Source: Candidatus Altarchaeum sp. (GTDB taxonomy: Archaea > Altiarchaeota > Altiarchaeia > Altiarchaeales > Altiarchaeaceae). Taken from it: a stretch of DNA of 14,987 bases. Below the pieces are notes generated by a model. That model was not told the DNA's origin. It made no database searches and saw only the letters and a program-made list of their open reading frames with translations. The position numbers and the translations under genes are program-made. This document shows, piece by piece, positions 1 through 6,665 of this stretch (its first letter is position 1; each line of letters begins with the position of its first letter). The DNA lies in the NCBI GenBank assembly GCA_018260755.1, contig JAGTWP010000035.1, positions 1 through 14,987 of the forward strand, read 5' to 3'.

Positions 1-300
1 TAAGGCATCCTGATGATATTTAAGTGCATTATCCAAATCCCCTTTATACGAATAGATAAGCCCGATATTTCCCAATTGGTTTGCTTCACCTTGTTTATGA
101 CCAATTTCCCTGTCAATTTTTAAGGCATCCTGATGATATTTAAGTGCATTATCCAAATCCCCTTTATACGAATAGATAAGCCCGATATTTCCCAAATCCG
201 ATGCTTCACCTTGTTTATGACCAATTTCCCTGTCAATTTTTAAGGCATCCTGAAGATGTTTAAGTGCATTATCCAAATCCCCTTTATACAAATAGATAAC
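1..300 (-). repeat. Near-identical 120-bp tandem repeats encoding TPR units
   Basis: Bases 1-120 and 121-240 differ at only five positions, all clustered near 77-82/197-202. Bases 241-300 match the first half of the unit with four changes. Each unit encodes one 40-residue TPR. Such DNA-level identity points to recent duplication or gene conversion. The array continues off the left edge, so the copy number is unknown. Confidence 0.9.
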
Positions 301-1104
301 CCCGATATTTCCCAAAGCCAATGCTTTTCCTTTTAATGCATCTTTTTTGTCGACTTTTTCAGTTATATTGAGACCTGCATTGTAATTTTCAAGTGCTTTG
401 TTATTTTGGCTTAATGAATAATATGCATTACCTAAATTCAAAAGAATTGACATTTTTTCTGTCGGGGAAATTATACATGTCCGCAAAATATTTTCAAATT
501 CTTTTATCGCATCTTCGTATTTCTCATTTCTACATAACAAAAGTGCTTTGAGATAATGCTCTTTTAATTCCTTATCATCTGATTTTGGAATACCATCAAC
601 CCAAAATCTTACTTTTTTAATGCTTAACTCTTCTTCAGAAAGATAAATACCGGGTGAAGAATTTTTGGAAAAATACTCTTTCTTCAGAATTCTTTTCATT
701 ACATCATCGACAAGTTCAGATTTATCTTCAAATTTAAAGTATTGTTTTTTTCCTAACCATGTATTTTTAAAGAAATTTTTCGCATAATCTGAATTAACAT
801 CAATATCGCTTTTTAAATATATTCTTATATTCTCTATTTTTTTCTCATTTATAGCATATTGTATCTCTTCTTCAATTGCTCCTTCGGAGTAAAATGTTCC
901 GTAAGTAATTATTAAGAAAATTTCTTCTGAATTCTTAAGTGCAGAATATCTTACTTCTTTTTCATCTTCTCCAGGTGTAATGTCTTCTGGAGCCACAAAA
1001 CAATTTATCTTACATTTGCCCTCAAGAGCATTTTTAAGATGTAGAGCAATGTCGTGTCCCGTAGAGGTTTCGTAGATAATAAATGCTTCAAATTTTTTAC
1101 CCAT
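1..1104 (-). CDS. TIR-domain/TPR-repeat protein, 3' end outside window
   Basis: The frame is open from the ATG at 1104-1102 to the window edge (368 codons, no stop), so the C-terminus is missing. Residues 1 to about 138 look like a TIR domain: an opening strand FEAFIIYE, the motif FVAPEDITPGED typical of the TIR BB-loop region, then FLIIT and SEGAIEEEI. Family TIR NADases carry a catalytic Glu six residues after a Ser in this last motif. Here Ser73 and Glu79 fit, but the usual Trp between them is Gly-Ala. Residues about 165-230 form degenerate TPR-like helices. From about 233 on, 40-residue repeats follow with the core LGNIGLIY, YKGDLDNALKY and KIDREIGHKQGEA, as in kinesin-light-chain/nephrocystin-type TPRs. 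The TIR part may hydrolyse NAD or signal, and the TPR part may sense a partner; both are inferences. It lies 43 bp after the MOSC gene on the same strand. Confidence 0.82.
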   Translation of the reverse strand, partial: MGKKFEAFIIYETSTGHDIALHLKNALEGKCKINCFVAPEDITPGEDEKEVRYSALKNSEEIFLIITYGTFYSEGAIEEEIQYAINEKKIENIRIYLKSDIDVNSDYAKNFFKNTWLGKKQYFKFEDKSELVDDVMKRILKKEYFSKNSSPGIYLSEEELSIKKVRFWVDGIPKSDDKELKEHYLKALLLCRNEKYEDAIKEFENILRTCIISPTEKMSILLNLGNAYYSLSQNNKALENYNAGLNITEKVDKKDALKGKALALGNIGVIYLYKGDLDNALKHLQDALKIDREIGHKQGEASDLGNIGLIYSYKGDLDNALKYHQDALKIDREIGHKQGEANQLGNIGLIYSYKGDLDNALKYHQDAL

Positions 1105-1147
1105 TTTTTGGAAATTTTTACGGATAAATTTTGTAATATCTGAACAG

Positions 1148-1585
1148 TTAAAAATTTTGTTTTTCTATTAAAATTTTATCATCTTTTTTAATAATTCCTC
1201 CTTTTAAGACCTTTGTAAATATTCCGTCTGTCGGCATTATACATTTTCCAACCTTTTTGAAAATTTCGCATTTGTCATGGCATGTCTTTCCTATTTGTGT
1301 AACTTCAAGAATAACATCATTTATTTTTATCTTTGTTCCTATGGGCAATGCAGGTAAATTTATTCCTTCTGTTGTGATGTTCTCTGCAAAGTCCCCTGCA
1401 CCTACTTTTAACCCCCATTTTCTTGCCTTTTCAATGCTTTCAATTGCGAGCAAACTTACCTGTCTGTGCCAGTTTCCAGCGTGAGAGTCACCGTTGATTC
1501 CAAAATTTTCAATAACTTCTGCAAATTCAGTCGGCTCTTTTTTTGTTCCTTTTACTTTGCTTATGTTTACTGAAATGACATTCAT
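1148..1585 (-). CDS. Small MOSC-domain protein
   Basis: This 145-residue protein is a stand-alone MOSC domain, the fold shared with the C-terminus of molybdenum-cofactor sulfurase and YiiM-type proteins. Visible hallmarks are GINGDSHAG near residue 30, HRQVSLLA, a central GDFAENI, and the segment GKTCHDKCEIFKKVGKC, whose conserved Cys is thought to carry sulfur in the family. The length is normal for a single-domain member. The physiological sulfur acceptor cannot be told from sequence, and no molybdopterin gene is nearby. It begins 25 bp after the arsenite exporter gene and is followed after 43 bp by the TIR-TPR gene, all on the minus strand, so co-transcription is possible. No Shine-Dalgarno sequence is seen. 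Confidence 0.85.
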   Translation of the reverse strand: MNVISVNISKVKGTKKEPTEFAEVIENFGINGDSHAGNWHRQVSLLAIESIEKARKWGLKVGAGDFAENITTEGINLPALPIGTKIKINDVILEVTQIGKTCHDKCEIFKKVGKCIMPTDGIFTKVLKGGIIKKDDKILIEKQNF

Positions 1586-1610
1586 TTTTAATCAGCAAAT
1601 CAATTAAAAT

Positions 1611-2657
1611 TTATCCCTCTTTAAATTTAAATTTTTCCCTGAATTTTAATGCAACATTAACAAGCATAATAAGAACCGGAACTTCAAGTAACGGCCCTAC
1701 AACAGTTGCAAATGCCACATTTGACGAAATTCCGAAAATCGCTATTGCAACCGCAATTGCCAGTTCAAAATTATTGCCTGCAGAGGTAAATGCAAGGGTT
1801 GTTGTTTGTTCATAATTTCCAAATTTTTTTGCAATGAAAAATGTTACAAACCACATAATAAAAAAGTATAATGTAAGAGGAATTGCTATTATTATCACAT
1901 CATAAGGGCTTTTTATTATATACCCTCCTTTAAGAGAAAACATAACTATAACCGTAAATAACAGGGCAATTAAGGTGATCGGGCTTATTTTAGGAATAAA
2001 TTTTTGTTCATACCATTCCCTACCTTTCTTTTTTATCAGCATAAATCGTGTTGTTATTCCAGCAATGAAGGGAATTCCTAGATATATAAATACGGTTATT
2101 GCTGTCTCAACAATTGAAATTTCTATGTTTAAATTTTTAACGAGACCAAGCTCATTTAATGCAACAGTTATAAATATGAAGATGTAAGCGGCATAAAACA
2201 GCACCTGAAAAATAGCATTAAGTCCGACTAAACCTGCAGCAAGTTCTCTGTCTCCTTTTGCCAGGTCATTCCAGACAATAACCATTGCTATGCACCTTGC
2301 TAATCCTATTAAAATAACTCCGACCATATATTCGGGATAATCATGTAAAAATATTATTGCCAGAATAAACATAACAATTGGTCCTACAAGCCAGTTCTGA
2401 ATCAGCGAAAATGTTAAAATTTTTTTATTGTGAAGTACTTTTCCGATTTCTTCGTATTTTACTTTGGCGAGAGGCGGATACATCATCAATATTAAGCCAA
2501 TGGCGATGGGAATTGATGTTGTTCCTATTTGAAAGTCCGAAATTACATTTGTAAAATCAGGAATAAAATATCCGATTGCAATTCCGACTGCAATTGCGAT
2601 AAATATCCATAAAGTTAGAAATTTATCCAAAATAGAAAGTTTTTTTATATTATTCAC
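1611..2657 (-). CDS. acr3: Arsenite efflux permease, Acr3 family
   Basis: This 348-residue polytopic membrane protein has about ten hydrophobic segments and matches the Acr3 (BART superfamily) arsenite exporters in length and motifs. The conserved family Cys lies in [19 protein letters not shown] (Cys122), and the conserved acidic residue lies in [12 protein letters not shown] (Glu325). [14 protein letters not shown] is another family signature. Acr3 exports As(III), and sometimes Sb(III), using the proton gradient. No arsR regulator or arsenate reductase is in the window. The gene starts 11 bp after the last stop of the decayed yhcG remnant, so its promoter may lie within that remnant or at nadA. 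The ATG at 2657 gives the normal short cytoplasmic N-terminus. Confidence 0.92.
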   Translation of the reverse strand: MNNIKKLSILDKFLTLWIFIAIAVGIAIGYFIPDFTNVISDFQIGTTSIPIAIGLILMMYPPLAKVKYEEIGKVLHNKKILTFSLIQNWLVGPIVMFILAIIFLHDYPEYMVGVILIGLARCIAMVIVWNDLAKGDRELAAGLVGLNAIFQVLFYAAYIFIFITVALNELGLVKNLNIEISIVETAITVFIYLGIPFIAGITTRFMLIKKKGREWYEQKFIPKISPITLIALLFTVIVMFSLKGGYIIKSPYDVIIIAIPLTLYFFIMWFVTFFIAKKFGNYEQTTTLAFTSAGNNFELAIAVAIAIFGISSNVAFATVVGPLLEVPVLIMLVNVALKFREKFKFKEG

Positions 2658-2668
2658 CTTTATCTTTT

Positions 2669-3051
2669 TTAAAATTTTAGAAAATAATTTTTTAGAAGAA
2701 TGAGAATATTATTTGACCAACTTAATTCTCCAGACAGTGTTTGGATAATTGTATTATTACGATAGGTTAAATAAAACTTTTTCATATACCCTAAATTCTG
2801 AATTGAAAACCCTCTCTGTTCGGGATATTTCATTCTCAAATCCTGAGATATTTTTCAACCACACCGTCTCTCCACCTGCTTTTCTCCTGAAGATCAACGA
2901 TTGTCTTGCCAATAAACCAGTAAAGTTCAATCAATAATTTATTTACTGTTGTGATCGCCTTGTGTTTGCTGTCTTCAACTCTTTTAATAATAGAAAAAAG
3001 CGATTTTTCATAGTCATGAGTTTGCCTTTTTTTACTATCTGTTTTTTTCAT
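2669..3051 (-). pseudogene. yhcG: Frameshifted, truncated DUF1016 (YhcG-type) nuclease remnant
   Basis: The first 67 codons encode the DUF1016 N-terminal pattern: HKAITTVNKLLIELYWFIGK, then QEKSRWRDGVVEK. That frame ends early at a TGA. In the next frame, from 2848, the homology resumes exactly where expected with SQDLRMKYPEQRGFSIQNL, then YMKKFYLTY and [15 protein letters not shown], up to a TAA at 2669. The break falls at 2849-2850, where a Leu codon between VVEK and SQDL has lost one base. Full-length family members are about 330-370 residues and end in a PD-(D/E)XK nuclease domain. None of that domain is present here: the next gene, acr3, starts 11 bp downstream. The remnant is therefore an inactive gene with a frameshift plus a large C-terminal deletion. 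It starts 13 bp after nadA. Confidence 0.85.
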
Positions 3052-3064
3052 CTCTGTGTTTTAT

Positions 3065-3982
3065 TTAAACTATTGCAATCATTCTTTCAATGCTCTTCCT
3101 CGCTTTGTCCATAATTTCTTTATCTAAATTTATTTCATATTTTTCAAATTTTAACGCATTATAAACGCTTTCCAGTGTGGTCATCTTCATATTCGGACAT
3201 ATAGCAGTATTTGAAGCAGGATAAAATTTCTTGTTCGGATTTTCCTTTCGCAAACGATAAATTATTCCAATTTCAGTTCCGACTATAAATTCGCCGTTGT
3301 CTGAACTTTTCACAAATTTGAGCATCTGTTCTGTTGAGCCAACAAAATTAGCAATTTCCAGAACTTCTCTTGTGCATTCCGGGTGTGCAATAAATTTTGC
3401 ATTCGGATGCTGTGTTTTTGCCTCTTTTATATCATTAACCGATATCTGATGATGTGTCGGGCAATTTCCAAATTCGGGAATCGTAATTATATTTTTATTT
3501 GTGTGTTTTTTTGCATAATCGGCTAAATTTGCATCAGGTCCGAAAATTATTGTGTCGTTTGTTATGGAATTTAAAATTCGGACAGCATTTGCCGATGTGC
3601 ACGCATAGTCAGATAATGCTTTGCAGGATGCATGGGTATTCACATAAAGCACAACTGCTGGATTTTGCGACTTAAATTTTTTCTTTGCAGTTAAAATTTC
3701 TTCTGGGGAAAGCATCATCGCCATCGGGCACATTGCTTTTTCAGGAATCAGAACTTTCTTATCTGGATTTAAAATTTTTGCCGTTTCCGCCATAAAATCA
3801 ACACCGCAGAAAATTATAATGTCTGCCTTTGTTTTACCTGCCTCTATTGAAAGTCCAAGCGAATCACCTACAAAGTCGGCAATATCTTGAATTTCCGGAC
3901 GCTGATAATTGTGTGCAAGTATTACTGCATTCTTTTCCTTTTTTAACCTTAAAATTTCCCTAATGTATTCGCTGTTTTCCAT
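3065..3982 (-). CDS. nadA: Quinolinate synthase
   Basis: NadA condenses iminoaspartate with dihydroxyacetone phosphate to quinolinate in de novo NAD synthesis, using a [4Fe-4S] cluster. Signatures are ILAHNYQRPEIQDIADFVGDS, FCGVDFMAETAKIL, GPDANLA, HPECTREV and GTEIGIIYRL. Three Cys (85, 174 and 262 from the chosen start, in EKAMCPM, GNCPTHH and ICPNMKM) have the spacing of the cluster ligands in known NadA. I chose the ATG at 3982 (305 residues, the usual size). An upstream in-frame ATG at 4030 would add 16 Tyr/Ser/Thr-rich residues encoded by a short direct repeat and unlike the family. nadB and nadC are not in the window. The yhcG remnant follows after 13 bp. Confidence 0.95.
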   Translation of the reverse strand: MENSEYIREILRLKKEKNAVILAHNYQRPEIQDIADFVGDSLGLSIEAGKTKADIIIFCGVDFMAETAKILNPDKKVLIPEKAMCPMAMMLSPEEILTAKKKFKSQNPAVVLYVNTHASCKALSDYACTSANAVRILNSITNDTIIFGPDANLADYAKKHTNKNIITIPEFGNCPTHHQISVNDIKEAKTQHPNAKFIAHPECTREVLEIANFVGSTEQMLKFVKSSDNGEFIVGTEIGIIYRLRKENPNKKFYPASNTAICPNMKMTTLESVYNALKFEKYEINLDKEIMDKARKSIERMIAIV

Positions 3983-3988
3983 TTTGTA

Positions 3989-4026
3989 ATATGTTGATAT
4001 ATTATTATATTGATATGTTGATATAT
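3989..4026. repeat. 14-bp direct repeat just upstream of nadA
   Basis: The sequence atatgttgatatat occurs at 3989-4002 and again at 4013-4026, an offset of 24 bp, with a related tattgatat between. The first copy begins 7 bp before the chosen nadA start. It could be a paired operator or promoter element for nadA, or simply an AT-rich repeat. No regulator is recognised. Confidence 0.55.
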
Positions 4027-4093
4027 ACAAAAATTGATAGGATATAATTACATTTCAATAAATTTATTTTTTAATAAAATTTATTTTGTTTAA

Positions 4094-4293
4094 TATTACA
4101 TGACTATCGGCAAAATTAAATTTTGACCAAATTAAATGATTTAAACTAATTGAAACTTGAGTGTAAAACATATATAGATTTTACAATTGTTTTTGTAAGT
4201 AATTTAAGAGTGTTATCTATATTTGGCGGATGCCTCCATAAATAAATTATTTATTTTAACCATATTTTGAAAAAAGCCGATAGTCATGTATTA
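4094..4293. mobile_element. MITE-like 190-bp element with TIRs and TATTA duplication
   Basis: A perfect 13-bp inverted repeat, catgactatcggc (4099-4111) and gccgatagtcatg (4276-4288), bounds a 190-bp non-coding core. Both ends are flanked directly by TATTA (4094-4098 and 4289-4293), as expected of a target-site duplication. No transposase fits inside. A short G+C-richer patch (ggcggatgcctcc, near 4225-4237) stands out in the otherwise AT-rich core. The element sits between the divergent nadA and nikM genes and may influence either promoter. The parent transposon family is not recognised. Alternatively, the arms are two operator sites, one facing each gene. Confidence 0.55.
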
Positions 4294-4393
4294 CCAAAAT
4301 CAAATTAATAATAATATTACCAAAATCAAATTAATAATAATATTACCAAAATCAAATTAATAATAATATTACCAAAATCAAATTAATAATAAA
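4289..4393. repeat. Four tandem copies of a 26-bp repeat
   Basis: The unit attaccaaaatcaaattaat plus aataat starts at 4290, 4316, 4342 and 4368. The copies are essentially identical; the last one ends in aaa instead of aat. The array begins inside the right target duplication of the MITE-like element and ends about 58 bp before nikM. There are no spacers, so it is a minisatellite rather than a CRISPR. Its position in the nikM upstream region could affect expression. Confidence 0.9.
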
Positions 4394-4421
4394 GATAAAT
4401 AATAAAACAAAAAATTTAAAG

Positions 4422-4431
4422 ATTTAAAAAA
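4422..4431 (+). promoter_or_regulatory. TATA-like box for nikM
   Basis: The sequence atttaaaaaa is centred about 25 bp upstream of the nikM ATG. That is where an archaeal TATA box would sit for a leaderless or nearly leaderless transcript. The region is so AT-rich that the call is tentative. Confidence 0.35.
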
Positions 4432-4450
4432 TCAAACTTAATAAACCAAA

Positions 4451-5104
4451 ATGCACATACCTGACGGATTTTTAAGCCCACCCATATTTATCGGAATGTG
4501 GATAATAGCAATATTGATTATTGGCTATGCAGTAAAGAAAACAAATAAAAAAGTATTGGACAAGCATGTTCCATTAATGGGAGTTCTTGCGGCATTTATC
4601 TTTGCTACGCAAATGCTTAATACGCCTGTTGCAAGTGGAACCAGCGGGCACATGCTTGGAGGAGTTCTTGCGGCAATATTTTTAGGTCCTTTTGCGGCAT
4701 CAATTGTTATGGCGTCTGTTTTTATTGTGCAGGCATTATTTTTTGCTGATGGAGGGATTACTTCATTAGGAGCAAATATATTCAACATGGGATTGTTGGG
4801 AACAATAGTTGGATATTTTATTTATAAAGGAATAAGGAAAGCAATTGAAAGAGTAACCAGAAAGGAAAGCAAAAAAGGAATAATAATTGCTGCTGGAATT
4901 GCCTCATGGTGTGCTGTTGTCTTGGCAAGTGCGGCATGCAGTATTGAAATATCCGCATCCGGAATATTTCCGTTAACAGAGTCCTTAATTGCAATGGTAA
5001 GCGTCCATGCGGTTATTGGATTAATTGAAGGACTAATAACAATGGCAGTTGTATCGTTTGTGTTAAAAGTAAGGCCGGATTTGTTAAATCTGGAAAAAAT
5101 TTAA
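4451..5104 (+). CDS. nikM: Nickel ECF transporter substrate-binding subunit NikM (CbiM family)
   Basis: This 217-residue membrane protein is the metal-binding S-component of a Ni2+/Co2+ energy-coupling-factor importer. It begins MHIPDGFLSPP, the family N-terminus in which the Met1 amine and His2 bind the metal. The third ligand, His67, is present in SGTSGHMLGGVLAA, at the same number as in characterised NikM. Other signatures are HVPLMGVLAAFIFATQMLN and SLGANIFNMG; six to seven hydrophobic segments are visible. The nearby PDGLE subunit (NikN), CooC and hyp genes favour nickel over cobalt. No cobalamin gene is seen. The A-component ATPase is not encoded in the cluster. The gene is the first of the plus-strand cluster. 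Confidence 0.93.
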   Translation: MHIPDGFLSPPIFIGMWIIAILIIGYAVKKTNKKVLDKHVPLMGVLAAFIFATQMLNTPVASGTSGHMLGGVLAAIFLGPFAASIVMASVFIVQALFFADGGITSLGANIFNMGLLGTIVGYFIYKGIRKAIERVTRKESKKGIIIAAGIASWCAVVLASAACSIEISASGIFPLTESLIAMVSVHAVIGLIEGLITMAVVSFVLKVRPDLLNLEKI

Positions 5105-5113
5105 ATATAAAAA

Positions 5114-5121
5114 TTTAAAAA
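5114..5121 (+). promoter_or_regulatory. TATA-like box before the GYD gene
   Basis: The sequence tttaaaaa in the 39-bp gap after nikM is centred about 26 bp before the next ATG. It could support an internal promoter, but the gap is also compatible with read-through from nikM. No ribosome binding site is seen. Confidence 0.25.
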
Positions 5122-5143
5122 GCAAAATTTAAAAAAATTTAAA

Positions 5144-5422
5144 ATGGCAATATATATAATGTTGGGTAGGTATAGCACAGAAGGAATTAAGGGAACATCT
5201 AAGGAAAGGACAAATGCGGTTGTTGATGAAATCAAAAAGAACAAGGGAAAAGTTGGTGCAAGGTATGCAATGCTCGGAAATTATGATTTGTGCTTTGTTG
5301 TGGATTTTCCGACAAATAATGAAGCAATTAAGTCATCTGTAAATATTGCAAAAGCAACGGGAATCGGATTTAGAACACTTCCTGCAATATCTGTGGATGA
5401 ATTTGATAAAGTGATATGCTAA
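5144..5422 (+). CDS. GYD-domain protein
   Basis: This 92-residue soluble protein matches the GYD family (PF08734). It starts with a short strand, MAIYIMLGRYSTEG, then has KERTNAVVDEIKKNKGKVGARYAMLGNYDLCFVVDFP with the GNYD variant of the name-giving motif, and ends TGIGFRTLPAISVDEFDKV. The family has a small ferredoxin-like/dimeric alpha-beta-barrel-type pattern and no established function. The gene sits between the nickel transporter subunits nikM and nikN, 39 bp after the first and 48 bp before the second. That suggests a role linked to nickel uptake or its regulation, but nothing in the sequence identifies a metal site beyond scattered Cys (two in 92 residues). Confidence 0.85.
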   Translation: MAIYIMLGRYSTEGIKGTSKERTNAVVDEIKKNKGKVGARYAMLGNYDLCFVVDFPTNNEAIKSSVNIAKATGIGFRTLPAISVDEFDKVIC

Positions 5423-5437
5423 ATAAAACAGAAAAAT

Positions 5438-5472
5438 TTAAAAATTTAAGATAAACTTTAAAAATTTAAGAT
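5438..5472 (+). repeat. 15-bp direct repeat overlapping the nikN start
   Basis: The sequence ttaaaaatttaagat occurs at 5438-5452 and 5458-5472, an offset of 20 bp. The second copy contains the first two bases of the nikN ATG. It may be a duplicated promoter or translation-start element, or a chance product of the AAATTT-rich composition. Confidence 0.5.
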
Positions 5473-5779
5473 GGAAAAGTTATGGATATTCGGACTGGCG
5501 GCTGCATTGATAATTGGAGGAATAATTTCGCTGTTTGCATCTCCTGAGCCAGACGGGCTTGAAAGGGTTGCAATAAATTTATTCGGAGGAGAAGAGCAGA
5601 TGGAAGAAAAAACCACACAATTATTTAATTCCCAGATGCCTGATTATGTAATTCCTGGAATTGAAAACGAAACACTTGCGGCATCTCTCGCCGGAGTAAT
5701 CGGTGTTCTGATAATATTTACAATTGTAATCGTAACCGGAAAAATTTTGAAAGGAAAACAAACTCAGGGTGCAGAATAA
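5471..5779 (+). CDS. nikN: Nickel ECF transporter small subunit NikN (PDGLE protein)
   Basis: This 102-residue protein has two transmembrane segments (about residues 4-23 and 68-91) joined by an extracytoplasmic loop. The loop starts with SPEPDGLERVA, the PDGLE signature of NikN/CbiN-like accessory subunits, and ends MPDYVIPGIENETLAASLAG, also typical of the family. NikN associates with NikM and is needed for metal loading in ECF nickel importers. The gene lies 48 bp downstream of the GYD gene and 89 bp upstream of the CooC-like gene. Confidence 0.9.
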   Translation: MEKLWIFGLAAALIIGGIISLFASPEPDGLERVAINLFGGEEQMEEKTTQLFNSQMPDYVIPGIENETLAASLAGVIGVLIIFTIVIVTGKILKGKQTQGAE

Positions 5780-5868
5780 TAAATAGAATAATAAATTTTT
5801 CAAATTTCAAAATTTTTGATTTTTCAAATTCAATTATTTAATTCAATTTATAATATGAATTTATAGTT

Positions 5869-6642
5869 ATGAAAATTTCAGTCAGCGGAAAAGGCGGAAG
5901 CGGAAAAAGCACAATAACCGCATTACTGGCAAGGGAATTCGCAAGGAAAAATTTTAATACTCTGGTTATTGACAGCGATGAGTCAAACACAAACCTTTAC
6001 CATATCTTAAATTTAGATATAATGCCAACTCCGCTGATGGAAATGGTCGGCGGAAAACAAAGCATTCAAAGAAAATTAAGGCAGGCAGTAGGGTTCCAGT
6101 TTCTATCAAAAGGTATGACAATAGATGAGATTCCCGATGAATTTATACAAAAGAAGGACAAAATAAATTTGGTTGTAATCGGAAAAATTTTGCAGTCAAA
6201 TGAAGGATGTGCCTGTCCGATGGGTTCGTTAACAAAGGAATTTCTGAAAAAGCTCAATCTAAGAAATAACGAAATTGCCATTGCAGACATGGAAGCGGGA
6301 ATTGAACACTTCGGAAGGGGAATTGAGGACTATGTTGATGTCCTTGTTATTGCTATTGAACCATCTTATGAATCAATAGGTCTTGCTTTGCGAATAAAGG
6401 AACTTGCAGAGCAGTCAAATATCAAGAAAATTTTTGCAGTTATCAATTACAACAAATCCGTCAGTCAAAATATTAAAGAAAAGATAGAAAAAATTATCAG
6501 AGAAAAGTTTGAATTGGTCTTTTCAATTCCTTACAGTGAGGAAATTTTAAATTTTGGAATCATAAGCGAGAAATTTTCAGAGAGTAGGGATGTCCGGGAA
6601 AGTGTTAAGTGTCTTGCGACTCAAATTTTGGAGGAAATTTAG
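5869..6642 (+). CDS. cooC: CooC-type nickel-insertion ATPase (MinD/SIMIBI family)
   Basis: This 257-residue protein has a deviant Walker A motif, GKGGSGKST (residues 7-15), a DSDESN motif (35-40) and ADMEAGIEHFGRG, where related ATPases have their switch II region. EGCACPMG holds a CxC pair (Cys114, Cys116), at almost the same numbers as the nickel-binding CxC of CooC1. CooC proteins dimerise through this CxC, bind Ni(II) and use ATP to mature the Ni cluster of CO dehydrogenase; a paralogue, AcsF, serves acetyl-CoA synthase. There is no ABC signature, so it does not replace the missing transporter ATPase. It sits between nikN and nikQ, with 23 bp to the chosen nikQ start. The exact client enzyme cannot be told from the window. 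Confidence 0.88.
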   Translation: MKISVSGKGGSGKSTITALLAREFARKNFNTLVIDSDESNTNLYHILNLDIMPTPLMEMVGGKQSIQRKLRQAVGFQFLSKGMTIDEIPDEFIQKKDKINLVVIGKILQSNEGCACPMGSLTKEFLKKLNLRNNEIAIADMEAGIEHFGRGIEDYVDVLVIAIEPSYESIGLALRIKELAEQSNIKKIFAVINYNKSVSQNIKEKIEKIIREKFELVFSIPYSEEILNFGIISEKFSESRDVRESVKCLATQILEEI

Positions 6643-6665
6643 AAATATTTGCCACAAATTTTAAA

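Larger units (their letters stand above)
3983..4450. other. nadA-nikM divergent intergenic region
   Basis: This 468-bp gap has no credible gene on either strand. It holds, in order, the 14-bp direct repeat before nadA, the MITE-like element, the 26-bp tandem array and the nikM promoter region. I see no tRNA, no cobalamin or NiCo riboswitch core and no convincing NikR-type operator. Confidence 0.8.

Noticed and set aside
1-300. 120-bp repeats considered as a non-coding or CRISPR array
   Set aside because: The repeats are contiguous, without spacers, and encode an uninterrupted TPR pattern in the frame that starts at 1104.
2749-2937. 62-codon plus-strand open frame
   Set aside because: It is antisense to the yhcG remnant and has no recognisable pattern.
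4289-4393. 26-bp repeats considered as a CRISPR array
   Set aside because: The units follow each other directly with no spacers, and no cas gene is nearby.
4394-4450. Metal or cobalamin riboswitch before nikM
   Set aside because: The stretch is almost pure A+T without conserved G+C-rich helices.
5869-6642. Reading this ATPase as the missing NikO/CbiO transporter ATPase
   Set aside because: It has a deviant MinD/CooC-type P-loop and a CxC motif, with no ABC signature, Q-loop or H-loop pattern.
6609-6665. Upstream GTG start for nikQ
   Set aside because: It lies within cooC and adds 19 residues not typical of the family; the ATG at 6666 begins the conserved N-terminus.
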